Source of the DNA: Pseudo-nitzschia pungens
Lineage: Eukaryota > Bacillariophyta > Bacillariophyceae > Bacillariales > Bacillariaceae
DNA length: 64,000 bases
Assembly: GCA_037355855.1 (NCBI GenBank)
Contig: CM074769.1
Span: 1,364,001 to 1,428,000 of the forward strand
Direction: 5' to 3'
The number at the start of each line of letters is the position of its first letter. The stretch's first letter is position 1. Made by a program: the position numbers and the translations under genes. Positions 1 to 12,349 of the stretch are shown here, piece after piece. The notes under the pieces were generated by a model, which was not told the DNA's origin, made no database searches, and worked only from the letters and a program-made list of their open reading frames with translations.

Positions 1-226
1 CATCCGAGGCGGCCGATTGAAAGAAAATAAAATGGACTGTGTCAACGAAAAGGATTGCCTCGACTGGACCGGAAAACTAATGAAATACCTTTCGTTTGCT
101 CTCATTTGTTTGGATTCTTGTCGTTTGTCGTCAACCTCTTTACCTGTTGTCACCATTGGTCTCTCTCTCTCTTCGCCCGGAATCCGTGTGGTTTTGTTTT
201 GTTTTGTTTTGTTTGTTTTGTTTTAG
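1..226 (+). other. Intron (3' part) preceding the first visible ABC transporter exon
   Basis: The reading frame of the ABC transporter becomes family-like only from about position 227. Immediately upstream lies a pentanucleotide run of GTTTT ending in TTTTAG at 221-226, which looks like a polypyrimidine tract and AG acceptor. The preceding donor and exon could not be placed; they are probably before the window or within its first bases. Confidence 0.5.
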
Positions 227-3200
227 ACCACGTATTCTTCATCACGTGGAGAAAGGGGATGCAGCTCCGCGTCAGCTGCGTGGGGGCCATCTATGGCAAG
301 TGCCTGAAACTCAGTAGCACGCACCAGGAAACCAGTGCCAGCTCGGGCAAGATCATGAATCTGGCTTCCAACGACGTCGAGCGCTTCCTCTTGGCGGCTC
401 TCTTCATCAGCTATCTCATATGGTCTCCCCTCCAGTCGATTGCCATTCTGGCGGTGGGGTGGACCAAGATGGGACCCGCCTTTGCAGTCGGCTTTTGCCT
501 CCTCATTTTCGGGTTCATTCCCTTTCAATTCTACCTCTCCCACCGCTTCGCGCTGCTCCGGAGCACCATCGCTGGCATTACCGACCAGCGGATCAACTTT
601 GTCTCGCAGGCCGTCCAGGGTGCACGGGTCATGAAGATGAGCGGCTACGAGCACCGGTTTCTGGATCGCATCATGGAGGGACGGAGGAGGGAAATCTCCC
701 AGATTTCCAGGGCAAACCGGCTCAAAGCCCTCAATGAGGCCATGTTCTTTGCCTGCAATATCGTGGTCTCGCTGGTCATCTTCCTGTTCCACGTGGGCAT
801 CTTTGGGGGTACGCTGACCCCCGGGAACGTCTACATGGTCTTTACGCTGGTCAACATTCTGCAGCTCGAGCTGACCAAGCACGTCTCACTGGGGGTCATG
901 GGGGTCAGCGAGGTGTACGTGAGCATCGAGCGGATCCAGAAATTCCTCGAGTTTCCCGAGACGTCGTCTTGTGAACACAATCCGTTGTTGGGCGACGGCG
1001 ACGGCGACAGCGCGGTACAAATCCAAGACAACAACAACAATAGCAAAAGCGAAAACGGGAATGTCGTCGTTTCGATGTCGAACATGGACTGCTACTGGAA
1101 CCATGTGCAGCCAGCGGACTCCACCCTTTCACTGCTCGAGGACGGTGAGGGAAATGAAACCGTGGAAATAGCAGCCACGAAATCTAATGGATCTACACAC
1201 ACAGTGGAACACGACGAGTCCGCGGGTTCTGGCCTCACGCCAGCTCTTTCGGATATTACACTGGATCTGGAACGAGGTCAGCTGACCTGCGTGATTGGCA
1301 CCGTAGGGTCCGGAAAATCCGCATTGTTGCAGGCTGTTGTCGGAGAATTGAAAGCCTACGATGGGACCATCTCTTACCATACAACGAATGAAACTATCGA
1401 GCACCACGAAGAAGGTAGTCGAAAACAACTACAAAGGATATCCTATGCGGCCCAAGATCCATGGATCATGGACGGAACCGTTCGCGAAAACATCACCATG
1501 GGACTCCCCTTTCGATCCGACTGGTACGACCGAGTCGTCGACGCCTGCGGCCTGCGCATGGACTTTGGAATCTTTCGGGACGGAGACTCCACCATCGTCG
1601 GCGATCGCGGGGTCCAGTGCAGTGGGGGCCAGCGAGCCCGCATCGGACTTGCGCGTGCCATCTACCGAGACGCGGAGGTCCTGGTGGCTGACGATCCACT
1701 CTCGGCAGTCGACGCAAAGGTCGGGAAGCAAATGTTCCGCGAGGCGCTTTTGGAGCTGTGCGTGAAGCGCGGGAACTGCGTGCTCCTGGCCACCCACCAG
1801 CATCAGTACGTGCACGACCACCGCTGCGTTCTATTGACCAGTGGCCGGATCGGATGCGTCGGGTCCTATGCGGAATGCCTTGAGGCGGCGGGGGGAACGT
1901 TGACGACGCTCGAGGCCACCGACGACGCTTCCGAAGAAGAAAGCAGAAAGGGAAATCCAAAGAAGAGCATTTCCGGAGCCAGAGTAGAACGCGAGAGCAG
2001 CCAATCGGAGGAGACAAAAGCAAAGACCACCGAAGCCGAGGGCGAGGGCAACGCAGTCAAAGATTCCAAGGAAGGGATGAATTCGGGTGTCGTTAAGTGG
2101 GAGACGTACAAAAATTACATCCACGCCATGGGTGGGTGGCCGGTTGCCTTTTTCCTGCTGATCACCTTTTGCATTACGCAGGGAGTAGCTCTCTGGACCA
2201 TTATAACAATGGGAAAGTGGTCGGAGTTGCCTCAGCAGGATCAGAAGTCGTGGAACATGTTGGGTTTGATCCTCGGACAGGTTTGCATGGCGATCGTTTT
2301 GGCTACCTTCCGGGCCTTTTTTTCCTTTGCAATGACGATCAAGGCATCGAGGAATCTGCACGACGACATGGCAACAGCGGTCCTGAGAGCGAAAATTGCA
2401 TTTTTTGATACCAATCCGTGCGTGACAGAAGCGAGAGCTGCCTATTTTCATTGAGCTTTGTTCCAACGCGTTCGATTGTTGGCTTGATTGTGATATCTAA
2501 CAGAATTGTTTTTGTTTGCGAATATCGTGTCTTGGTTCGGCTGTAGAATGGGAAGGATACTGAATCGATTCTCCGCCGATGTTGGGTCGAACGATGATTT
2601 GTTGCCGCAAACTCTGTTCGATTTTTCGGTGATTTTCTTCATCGTTATTGGTGCCGTTTTTACAACATTGATCACTCTCCCTTTTGTGCTCCTGGTGATG
2701 CCTCCGCTGCTCTACTACTTTGTAGTCGTTCGGGGAGTCTTTGTAACGAGTTCGCGGGAATTGAAGCGCCTGGAAGGTGTGGCACGGTCGCCCATTTTTG
2801 CAATGATGAACGAGTCTCTGAGCGGCATTGCAACCATTCGATCAAACAACGCGACGACGTACTTCACAAAAAAATTCGAAGCAATGCACGACTCGCACAC
2901 CCGAACATTTTTCTCCTTCATCGCGTCATCGGTAGGTGTTCTTGCGGCGGAGTCACGGAAGGTCGTATATTTTTTAGAAAAACTCTCCCTCACATTTTAT
3001 ACTGTTCTTGGGTTTCTGTTTCGACTCAGAGATGGGTTGGGTTCCGGATGGATTCTTTGGTATTGTTGCTAATGAGTTTCGTATGGTACGTGAATGAGTT
3101 CTTCTGAAGTTGAAGCAATTTGACATACATTCGGAATGACCACGCTATCACCATTGCTAGTCTCGATCTTGAACTCACATTACGATCCGGCGCTACATGC

Positions 3201-4235
3201 GTATTCTTCTCTAGCTTTTTGTCAGTTTTCTTCCAGAGACAAGGGTGGTTCACAGTTGATCCGGCGATAGTAGGATTGTCAATATCCATGCTTCTACAAT
3301 TGTGCTCCGCCTTCCAATGGTGCATTCGACAGAGTGCCGAGATTGTGAATCAGATGGTGTGTGTCGAACGAGTTTTGGAATTCGGAAAAGTAGAGCCCGA
3401 GGCTCCGCTTGAATTAGAAATAGACAACAAACTGGACAGGTCCTGGCCATCGGGGGGGGCGATAGCCGTGAAGGATCTTTCCGTCAGATACCGGCCTTCG
3501 CTGCCTCTGGCATTGAATGGAGTTTCATTTTCGGTTCCCAGTGGTTCCAGGGTTGGTGTTGTCGGAAGGACTGGGAGTGGCAAGTCGACCATTGTACAAA
3601 CATTGTTTCGTCTTTTAGAGGCGGAATCTGGACAAATCAATATTGACAATATCGATGTCGCCGAGATTGGACTGCATCGGCTGCGTACATCTATCTCTGT
3701 CATCCCACAGCATCCAACTCTTTTCAGTGGATGTACCGTTCGTGAGAACCTAGATGTATTCGGACTGCACTCCGAAGAAGCAATATACGAAGCTCTAGAG
3801 AGTGCCAGCTTGAGCGAGGTGATCGCCGATCTACCGAAAGGCATTGAATCTGTGGTTACCGAAGGAGGATCCAACTTTAGTGTCGGGCAGAGGCAGCTGC
3901 TTTGTCTGGCACGCGCGATCCTGAGCAAGAACAAAATTCTTGTCCTCGATGAGGCAACCGCTTCGGTCGATCGGCGAACCGATCAGATGCTTCACGAGTC
4001 CCTGCACGAGTCGTTTGGTGATGCGACGATCATTGCCGTCGCGCATCGGTTGGACACGGTCATAGATCACGATTACATTTTGGTTTTGGGGCAGGGCAAG
4101 GTTCTGGAATTCGGATCACCTGCCGACCTGCTGCGAAAATCTGGTGGAGCTTTTAGCACGATGGTCGATGACACCGGGGAGGTCACCGCAAACGAATTAC
4201 GGCAACGTGCCTTCAACAGGAAAAAACGCCAGTGA
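227..4235 (+). CDS. ABCC/MRP-type ABC transporter, 5' end outside window
   Basis: This is the 3' part of a full-length ABC exporter of subfamily C, a membrane pump for organic anions or conjugates. The order seen is the end of TMD1, NBD1, TMD2, NBD2. NBD1 has Walker A GTVGSGKS (about 1297-1320), signature CSGGQ, and Walker B LVADDPLSAVD, with Asp where the catalytic Glu normally sits, as is usual in ABCC NBD1. NBD2 has Walker A GRTGSGKST, signature SVGQ, Walker B ILVLDEATASVD and an AHRLDT switch. Introns inferred by frame and family continuity: 2418-2546 (joins FFDTNP to MGRILNRFS), 2932-3029 and 3086-3214. All are GT-AG and preserve the frame. The protein ends at TGA 4233-4235. The N-terminal TMD0 or early TMD1 is missing, so substrate cannot be inferred. 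NBD1 and TMD2 are joined by a long charged, Ser/Glu-rich linker. Confidence 0.9.
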
Positions 4236-6437
4236 TTTAGCAGAATAATTTTGACTAGACAAAGAGATCGTGGTAGTTTAGATGATAAAAGCGCGATGAT
4301 ACAACTTATTTGAAAAAAAAGGGTTTTCTTGTTCCAAAGCGTTGTGAATTAGTAGTAGTAGCCATGGACTATTTCCAAAGAAGCTGTCGCAGCGTCCTGG
4401 TTTTATGTGCCACAATTCGCTGTGTAAAAGTCCCGTGAAGGAGTTAAGATGAAGGTGGTGGTTGGAAAGCAGTCGGCAAAGGCAATCTGGCCCATAATGG
4501 ATGAGGAGCTCAAAATAATTTCCGTGACCGACAAGGAAAAGAGGCCCGACGTGTTCCAACAGTTTTCCGAAAAAAACTCAAAGCGAAGAAGAATGCTGGT
4601 ATGATACTGGTGAGATACAGTAAAGAATGGTGTGCTAGTAGTAGTAGACTGGTATTTTTCAGTGCTATGATGAACGTTGTCGACTGGTATTTTTCAGTGC
4701 TATGATGAACGTTCTTGGACTAATTTATTGATATCAATTCGATCCTGGTATATGGTTGAGAACGGTACTACTACTACTACTACTATACTGGTGGTATAAG
4801 AGTCTTAACTACTACTAGGTAGATGGGTCGTATACTGGTGCTGGTATACTACTGCTGGTGGACTGTTCAGTGTTAATACTACTAGTAGTATCACAATTAG
4901 ACTACTAGTAATGATTGACAGGTATATCAGTTCAATCCCTAAAGTGCTGTTTTTGATTGGTGTACTAATATACTACTACCTGAGTCTTCAGATGAAGTTA
5001 AGAATGTTAGTAGTACTAGTAGTATACTGAAAGTGCTAAGATAAGCATTGGACTGTTAGACCAGAATACCATTTTATCTTTCTTGTAACAGCTACTATCT
5101 GAAGACTCCTCAGTATGATCATCCTACTAGTTCTAGTTCTAGTTCTAGTCTAGTACCATTCTGAACCATATTCCAGGATTTGGTACAACATTCTGATTTT
5201 ATCCAAAGAAACAAGAAGATTGGTATGATGCTATGAAGGAGGATGCTAGCTAAGTGTGTTGCTGGGTCCCTGAGTAGGGATCTGTACCAGAGCTACATAC
5301 CTTGTTAGTAGCCAACGCTAAGAGTCTACAGGGTGCTAAACAGGATGCTAGGCAGGAGGCCTACTAGTACTACTACTAGCAAGAGGCCTCCTAGAAGAAG
5401 GATGCAGCCACAGGCTGCCACTACTACTAGTAGTAGTACTACTACTTATGGGGGGTGCTACTAGCGAGGGTGCTGCGGGGCCTTGACATAGAAGTTGTAT
5501 CAGGTTCATAAACCCCAGCTATAGCGTGCAACGAGCATCCACCAGCAGCATGGTGCTACAGGGTTCAAAGGATGTTTTAGCCCCGAGCTAGAGATTACCT
5601 CATACGAAGTAACCTTAATTACGTTAGTATGAGCTCTGTGCTACGACCTACAGTATCATGCTACCACCGCGGGGTACGATCTGTACGTACGATATGTACT
5701 GGAACTGGACACCAGACACTGCAGTTAGAAGCGGCGCCAGTAATCGTAAGGTTACCGTAATACCAGATAAGCACGACGATGAATGAAACATAGTTCTACA
5801 GCGTTACAGTAGAGTGTTACCCGTATGGTAAATCTTAACCTTACTGCTCCGTTGATTTTTTAAAAAAAGATGCGGGGCAAGCCGCTGTACCGGTAGTAAA
5901 ATAAATACGAAGTAATGCTTCACCGCAAGTTACCTTACGGTAAACCTTACTGAGCCCAAATCAGCTCTCGCTTCTTTTTTTTTTTTTTGTTTTAAAAATT
6001 TTTAAAAAAAGAAAGTTACTACTGACCTTACGTAATTACGCACTTAGACCCCCTACTGTATTTACCATCTACTTCGTACCATCTACAAGTAAGTTACCAT
6101 CTACAATCTAATTCTACCGTACAGCAAAGAAAGATTGCCTCGTAAGATTACCTTCTCGACTCGACAGAGTCGCGGTACGTTAGCCATCCCATTCGATTGC
6201 AAAGTACCAGTACGAAGTATTCTTTTCTGCACCAGAGCGACATCCATCATCTACCAGCGATCGGGGCGGGGCACCTCTCCGTTGCGCCGAAAAGGGAGAG
6301 GCATCCGAGAGCCAATACTAGTACGGTACTGCTTTTGTTATTATTTTTTTTTGATCGAGAGAAATCGCGGCAAACCAACGAACGGGACGAACGAATCAAT
6401 ACTACCGAATGGACCACAAGACGAACGCGTTGCAACG
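4236..6437. other. Repeat-rich intergenic region
   Basis: No convincing gene is present. The first 350 bases are probably the 3' flank of the ABC gene. From about 4.6 to 5.5 kb the sequence is dominated by short runs of CTA/TAG trinucleotides with intervening unique DNA. Around 5230-5560 there is diverged similarity to the dispersed 'GGTGCTA...CAGGCTTAG' repeat seen at 35.7 and 63 kb. From 5.6 to 6.1 kb the sequence is rich in words such as GTAAGGTTAC and TACGAAGTA, which recur in other intergenic stretches. A reading frame is open from about 6135, but its first 300 bases look non-coding, and the likely start of the next gene is 6438. Confidence 0.6.
4647..4713 (+). repeat. 32-bp direct repeat, two copies
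   Basis: The 32-bp sequence GACTGGTATTTTTC...GAACGTT at 4647-4678 is repeated identically at 4682-4713, with a spacing of 35 bp. It looks like a local tandem duplication. Confidence 0.85.
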
Positions 6438-7272
6438 ATGATGGCTCAACAATCGTCGTCGTTGTTGTCGTCGAAGTCGTCTCTTCTCCGGACTTCCCGA
6501 AGGATCAGGGGCCGAAAGAAGAAGTCCGTTGCGTGGTTGGCTGCAATTCTCGTAGCGTTGTCCGTCTACCTGCTTTCGCTTGCTGCCGTGGAACGGTTCT
6601 ACCAGAAATCGCTGGTGCCGCCTTTCGACGAGAAGATATCCAGTCCTTCGGAATGGTCGGCGCTCCACGGTCGGTTGTCGAACTTCAAACAGATCGGCCC
6701 GGGGGGCAAGGACGGAGCGTCACCGCCCTCCTCCTCCTCCTCCTCTTCCTCCTCGATGCCAATCCAAATCCACCGGCCGGAGGAAACGGATCCCTCGAAC
6801 TCGAACTCGAACTCGAACTCGAACTCGAACTCGAACTCGACCGATGGCAATCTTTCCCGAGACCGTGCCGTGGCCACGGTCCTCGAGATGCCGGTCACCG
6901 AAGCCGGCTCCATCCACGCGGGCACCGCTCGAAGCACGCGAAACGGAGACGCGACCGGCGCCCGGACACGGATGGAGAAACTCCAGTACAAGCTGGAACG
7001 CGAGCGCCAAAGCGAGCGCCAACGCGAGCGCGAAACCCACGCGCATGGGAACGACAACCACCACAACGACAACGACAACGACAACGACAACCGCAACGAT
7101 GGTCCAGACCACCAACCACTACCACCGCTCTGGGAGTTGTCCGACGTCGTGCCCATGTGGATGAAGGAGTATTTTGCGTGGCACCACGAGGCACGAATCA
7201 CGCTGACCGAGGAATCGTGGAACAGCAACAACGGTGGCGGCAGCCAATCGAATGCCACCGCAGCGGTCCGCG

Positions 7273-7303
<31 letters not shown>

Positions 7304-10095
7304 CAAAAACAGCAACAGTCCGAAACTCCTGGTCGTCCAGTGCTCGTCGTCGTCGTCGTCGTCGTATTCGTCCTGCGGGAGCCTCTCGGAACGCATGTTC
7401 CCCCTGCCCTACTGGTTGCGGGTGGCCCACGAAACGGAGCGTCTCTTGCTCGTGGACTGGTCGGCCCCGGCCGATCTGACCCATTATCTGGAGCCTCCCG
7501 TGGGTGGTTGTGATTGGAGGAGCCCGGCGTGGCTGCGGAAGCGCGTAAGTACAGCACATGCTGCAGTTTTTTTTTTTTTTTTTTCGAAAAAAAAAAAAAC
7601 AGATGGATGGATGGATGAATGGATGGCTCCGGCGGAGTTCCAGTGTTGCCCGACGACGAAAGCTGTGCACCGGACCGAACCAAATGATTCCGAGGCTCAC
7701 ACGTTTTCGATGTGCATCCACCTTCTCGTTCCTTCCCTCCCTCCCCTTTGCGCGTCTCCATCGATATCGTTCGCTCTCCGTTGTTGCGTTGCGTTGTGTT
7801 GCGTTGCAGCTCAAAGGCGACCGAGAAGGGATCTTGATTCGAGAAAAATCCGAGCTGCTTTCGGCCGAGGACGACAAATGGTTTCCGAATTCGGGTCGAG
7901 AATCACTCATCAGAGTACAGGTGAAACACACGCCGGAATTCGAGGACCGATACAATTCCCTGCGGAATGATTCCAAAGGTGAAGGTGAAGGTGAAGCCAC
8001 CTTTGAAGACGTCTTTCACGATGTGTGGAGAATTTTCTTTGTGCCGTCCGAACACATTCGCAAATCGATCGCAAACGCGTTTCGTGCCAATTCCATGCGT
8101 TCGGGAGACTACGTGTCGGTCGACTTGTCGGCTTACTCCGAGAAAAAGAAGAAGGACGCTCCGGATCCATCGGCTCCGATCGAACGGAGTGCTTCGATCA
8201 TCATCGCGGAAGCAAAAGGACTTGTCGAGTGCGCTGCCCTTCGTTTCCACCGCCCGGGGGGTCCCTTTTTCGTCGTTACCGACGATCTTGCCATCACGCG
8301 AGCTCTTCAATCGCACTACTCGCACTCGCACGGGCACGTGCACGGGCATACCGAAACGCAATTGCAGTCGCAATCGCAATCGCAATCGCAATCGCCAATT
8401 ATTCTGGCTCGATACGAAACACCGAGTCGTTGGCAACGGAAAAGGAACCCAAAGGGGGTCGCCAAACTGCTTCCCCAAACTCTGTTGGATATGGACGCGA
8501 CGTCGGGTCCGATTCATCGGCACGAGTCGTTTTACGACCTATTCATCAATCTGTATGTCATGGCAATGGGCCACGGCGTGGCGACACTGGATCCCGCGAA
8601 TGACCGCGGGGATGCCAATGGTGATGCCAATGCCAATGCTCGTTCCACCAGCCTGGGTCGACTGGCAACCCTGATTGGGTACGATCCGGTTGGTCTGTAT
8701 CGATACGCCTCGGGGGATTGCACCGCGGTCGGAATCTCGGGTCCTCGTCCTCCAACCGCTGCTATGGCATCCACCGAGAGTTCCGACCAGCGATCCGTCG
8801 CCTCAAACACGGGCGATCACTTTCGCCCGCCCATGATGCAAGGCGGCGCCGATCACTCCGGAACGATGCTCCGAGGCAATCCGGGGGAAAGAGAATCCCG
8901 TTTCCCCCCTTGGATGGAAGACTATTTCGAGTGGCACCGGTCCGTCCGGAGCAACCTGACCGAAACGAATTGGAAGGAGACCAACTATCTCATTCTGTCT
9001 TGCATGAAGGATCACAAGAAATGCGGCGGGGTCAGCGATCGCCTGAAACCCCTCCCGCTCATTGTGTTAGAGGCCTTCCGGAGCAAACGGCTCCTTCTGA
9101 TCTGGTGGGACCGCCCCAAGCGGCTGGAGGAATGGCTTGTTCCACCCGAGGGGGGGATCGATTGGACCGTCCCATCCTTTCTCAGACAAGAACTCCTCCG
9201 GTCCATTTCGAAACCCGGGTTTTGGTACGAGGCGACCTCGTGGAGCATGGCCGAGAAGATTCGCAAGGGTGCCCCCCGGCAACCGGTCCATTCGTACCGA
9301 CTCCAAACCCCCGACGCGGGTGAAAGCATCTTTCTCGATGAGCAGCAGGCACTGTACGCCAACAACAACAACAAAACAAGCTCCGGCACCGGAGCCGTAG
9401 CCGTACGTTCCTACAAGGACGTCTTCCACGAGCTGTGGAGAACATTCTTCCGACCGTCCCCCCGCCTGGCCAAGGTGCTGAATGCCACCCTCGAAGAGCA
9501 CGGGCTGACCCCCGGAAGATACGCCGCGGTCCACCTGCGAAACCACTACGGCAAGCGGACCCACCGAGACCTCTCCGAAACGATCGACCTCGCGGCCCTC
9601 GGCATCAATTGCGCGTCGAACCTCCTCCCCGGGGCTCCCGTGGTCTTTGCCTCCGACTCGGCGTCCGCGTTTGGATCGGCGCGTGCCTACGGCCGGCTCC
9701 ACGGGCTGCCCGTTGCGACACCGGGCTTTCGCGAGACCGAGCCCGCAACAAACAGCAACACAACCACCACAATCACCACCACCAAGAACGAAACCAACGA
9801 TCCCATCCACCTGGACAAGGATCCGGACTGGAAGAAACGACCCGCACACGCCTACGATCCTACCTTTGTCGATCTGTACCTCCTCGCCGAGAGCAGGTGC
9901 GTCGCGTTCAGCAACGGGGGCTACGGGACCTTCGGCTCGATGCTCAGCCACGATCCGACCTGCCAGATGCGCTTCTTCAAGGGCCGCAAGAAGGTCCGGC
10001 ACTGCCAGTGGATGGATCCGGACGGGACGAGACGATCGCTGGAACTACCGCCCGATGCAAGCGTGAACGTCGGTGTCCCTGGGGCGGTGGCGTGA
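6438..10095 (+). CDS. Type II membrane protein with two tandem glycosyltransferase-like domains
   Basis: Two exons are inferred, 6438-7544 and 7810-10095, with a GTAAGT donor and a TTGCAG acceptor; the intron carries a poly-T/poly-A stretch. The product is about 1,130 residues. The start is the ATG pair at 6438/6441. A short basic cytoplasmic tail (RRIRGRKKK) precedes one hydrophobic segment at about residues 33-55, giving Golgi type II topology. A low-complexity stem follows (NS repeats, His/Asn/Asp, Ser runs). Two related domains follow, from about residue 230 and from about residue 734. Both contain W(M)(K/E)(E/D)YF.WH, PP.GG.DW and FEDVFH(D)VWR-type motifs. The second contains AAVHLRNHYG (about residue 939) and a C-terminal VDLYLLAESRC...SNGGYGTFGSML, resembling GT-B fucosyltransferase-like proteins with a nucleotide-sugar-binding HxR motif. 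In the first domain the equivalent is VSVDLSAYSE, so the Arg is lost. The fucosyltransferase-like assignment is inference from motifs only. Confidence 0.75.
6797..7365 (+). repeat. Coding microsatellites in the stem region
   Basis: Several in-frame simple repeats encode the stem of the glycosyltransferase-like protein: a CTCGAA hexamer run (about 6797-6840, Asn-Ser), a GACAAC run (about 7066-7092, Asp-Asn), a CAGCAG/CAACAA run (about 7272-7320, Ser/Asn) and a TCGTCG run (about 7343-7365, Ser). A further CAATCG run lies at about 8366-8394. All preserve the frame, so length changes would alter only linker length. Confidence 0.85.
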
Positions 10096-10452
10096 CGCGA
10101 TCCCGGAAGGCTTGTACAGCAAGCATCGCGAATGTTATACTGTACTACGACTGTCCTAGTATTGTATTTGTACTACTATTATCACTCCAGACCCCATTGT
10201 CGTGCGATGCACTTGATCTGGAAGGACTGTCCGATCACAGAATCACAGAACTGTAATCGCAATAACGCCTTGGCGTGTGAAAGATCGTTAGTATTGTTGT
10301 TATTTTTTCTCGAAATGGCAGAACGTGTAGTGAGCACGCGCATTGCTCGTGTGTGATGCTCGAGCAAACCAAACCAAACCAAACCAAACCAAACCAGCAA
10401 TCTCTCCCCCCCCCGAGGGTTTGCGTCCTTGTTGCGTGTTGCGATTCTTCAA
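10096..10452. other. Convergent 3' intergenic region with (AAACC)n
   Basis: This is the space between two genes that end towards each other. It contains a run of about five AAACC units at about 10375-10396 and a C8 run. No ORF with coding character and no RNA gene was recognised. Confidence 0.7.
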
Positions 10453-11541
10453 TCAATGGACTGAAGGTTTCCACTCGACCCACTCGTTAGGGTTATCGGT
10501 TTGGGGCACCAGTATCGTCATTCCCGTGATTTTCACGCTGTTTTCCTGGTCGAGCCATCCCTTTTGCGGGATCGAGTGGATCTTGGCCACAACCCCGTTC
10601 TCGACGCCCTCCACGACCCTGCCGAAATTCGAATCGGCCTCGTACGGATTGTGTTTCTGTTGACTCCCCGGGCCGTGGTTCCCGGTGTTGTCTTGGATGG
10701 AGACGTACCATTCAGGACCGGAGGGCCTTCCGGCGTACCCGGTGGTGTACTTTTTGTGGGGAAAGTCGGGGCTGTACTCCTGAAAGGGCATCGACCGGTG
10801 CCCCTTGGTGGCCTCCGACTGCGCCGCCGCCTGCAGGACGTGGCCGGCGTTGCGGTGAAAGGATCCCCCGATGTACGTCCGGGCCAGCTCGAGAAAGTAA
10901 AAGACACTGCAGGGAATCAGCTCCGGCGGGGCCAGCTCGATGATGAGACGGGCGTGGTTGTCCTCCCCCTCCGCCACGATCGAGTCGGGGTAGATCAGGT
11001 CGACGCGGATCCGGTAGGCGTCGTTCGTGATGTAGAATCCGTACCGGTGCTTGAGAAGCTCGAGGGTTTCCGCCTGCAGCGCTTTCGTGAGCTCGAGTCC
11101 CTCCGGATCGGTCTCCATAATGACGCCCTTGGTGCGCTTGCGGTCCCGGACTTTTTGGTCCAGCTCGGCGACCTTGGCGGCGATCTCGGCCTCGAGCACG
11201 GCTTCCATCGCATTCTTCAGGGGATCCTCCGCGCCGGCAGAAAGCATTTCGTGAGGTTCGGCCAATCTGGCGTCAAAGGCGGGGGGCGGGATGTCTTCTT
11301 CGTCTTTGTCTCGGGCGGAGGCTGCGTTTTGGAGCGGCTCCCGTAGCGGCGACTCGAGCTTTAGGAGCAACTCGTCGATGTCCCGGGCCAGCTGCGGTCG
11401 CTCCTTGGTGTGGACGTGTCCCAGAACCAGGGCAAAGATCGTCAGAGCCGCCATGGTCACGACAGCCTTCTTCAGAAAGCCCCTGGATTGGCGGTGGATC
11501 TTCGACTCCTTCTCGTTGTCGTCATTGTAGTGGTGGTCCAT
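10453..11541 (-). CDS. Membrane-anchored cyclophilin-like (peptidyl-prolyl isomerase-fold) protein
   Basis: A single exon encodes 362 residues, starting at the ATG at 11541. The N-terminus is charged, followed by one membrane segment at about residues 25-42 (AVVTMAALTIFALVLG), then a coiled, Glu/Lys/Arg-rich region to about residue 150. The C-terminal half has a cyclophilin-like pattern: LIIELAPPELIPCSVFYFLELA, then SFHRNAGHVLQAA, which keeps the FHR of the active-site strand, then FGRVVEGVENGVVAKIHSIPQKGW and a final VKITGMTIL strand. The GPG(S)Q loop and the long insert before it differ from canonical cyclophilins. A secretory-pathway, lumen-facing location is likely. Isomerase activity is possible but not shown. 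The gene is convergent with the glycosyltransferase-like gene. Confidence 0.8.
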   Translation of the reverse strand: MDHHYNDDNEKESKIHRQSRGFLKKAVVTMAALTIFALVLGHVHTKERPQLARDIDELLLKLESPLREPLQNAASARDKDEEDIPPPAFDARLAEPHEMLSAGAEDPLKNAMEAVLEAEIAAKVAELDQKVRDRKRTKGVIMETDPEGLELTKALQAETLELLKHRYGFYITNDAYRIRVDLIYPDSIVAEGEDNHARLIIELAPPELIPCSVFYFLELARTYIGGSFHRNAGHVLQAAAQSEATKGHRSMPFQEYSPDFPHKKYTTGYAGRPSGPEWYVSIQDNTGNHGPGSQQKHNPYEADSNFGRVVEGVENGVVAKIHSIPQKGWLDQENSVKITGMTILVPQTDNPNEWVEWKPSVH

Positions 11542-12349
11542 GGTGGAAGTGGCGAAGTGAACGAATCAATCGGATTTGTTTGTTGGAGTATTGGCGAGTC
11601 GAGTCGAGTTGTGTCGAGTTGCGTCGAGTTGTGTCGTGTCAATTGGATAGTTGCTTGCTGTTAACGCCGATAACTTTGTTTCAGCCGATGGATCTTTGCT
11701 ACACGGAGCTGTTGTTTCATGAGCTACCGTAATTACAAATTTTCCAAACGATGTCGATCGTGTTCCGCGTGCTTGTCGATTGTAACTTACGAAGAAACCT
11801 TACAGAATATCGAGAAACGTTTACGAACGTCCAGTCGTACAGGAATACAAGTAGCCTTTTAAGGCTTACAGTAGTTAATTACTTATTTGTAACTCATGAA
11901 TTGTCATCCTTAACCCTGTTTACGCAAGTCTCCCTGATGGTCACTTCTCTCAGCTCTCAAAAAGCGTCTCGCTGGTCACTGGTCACTGGTCATTGTAATT
12001 ACTAGTACGGTAACTTAACCTTACTAAGGCTTACGCGTCGGATCCGTTTAACGGTCTAAATTGAACGAGATTCCATGAAAAGCTCGTAAAATGGAATCTC
12101 ACGCAAAAAAATTCTTGCATTGAAAACTTGTAATCTGGTCTTCATCGGAACCCATTGAAGGTTGAGATGCAGTAACTTACTTTTGAACTTGCACTTCGTT
12201 TTTAACCGTAACTACCCTCAATAGCACAAGTAGGAGTAGGAGTAGTACTAGCTTTGAGCTTATGATGTGGCGCTGGTGGTGGTGGTGATGTAAAAATAAG
12301 CTGTATAATTTAATTTTTACAACCAACTTGTTGCCAATCTTCTCTTGCG
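11542..12349. other. Intergenic region upstream of the cyclophilin-like gene
   Basis: This region contains the presumed promoter and 5' leader of the minus-strand cyclophilin-like gene, with a GAGTCGAGTTGTGTC-type short tandem at about 11590-11640. The rest is AT-rich with several GTAACTTA/CCTTAC words. No gene was recognised. Confidence 0.6.

Noticed and set aside
6135..6437. Extended N-terminus of the glycosyltransferase-like protein
   Set aside because: The region does not look coding, consists of intergenic-type words and T-runs, and the ATG at 6438 gives a normal type II membrane topology.
10375..10396. (AAACC)n as an internal telomere repeat
   Set aside because: The unit does not match the usual TTAGGG/CCCTAA algal telomere repeat, and the run is only about five units long between two gene ends.
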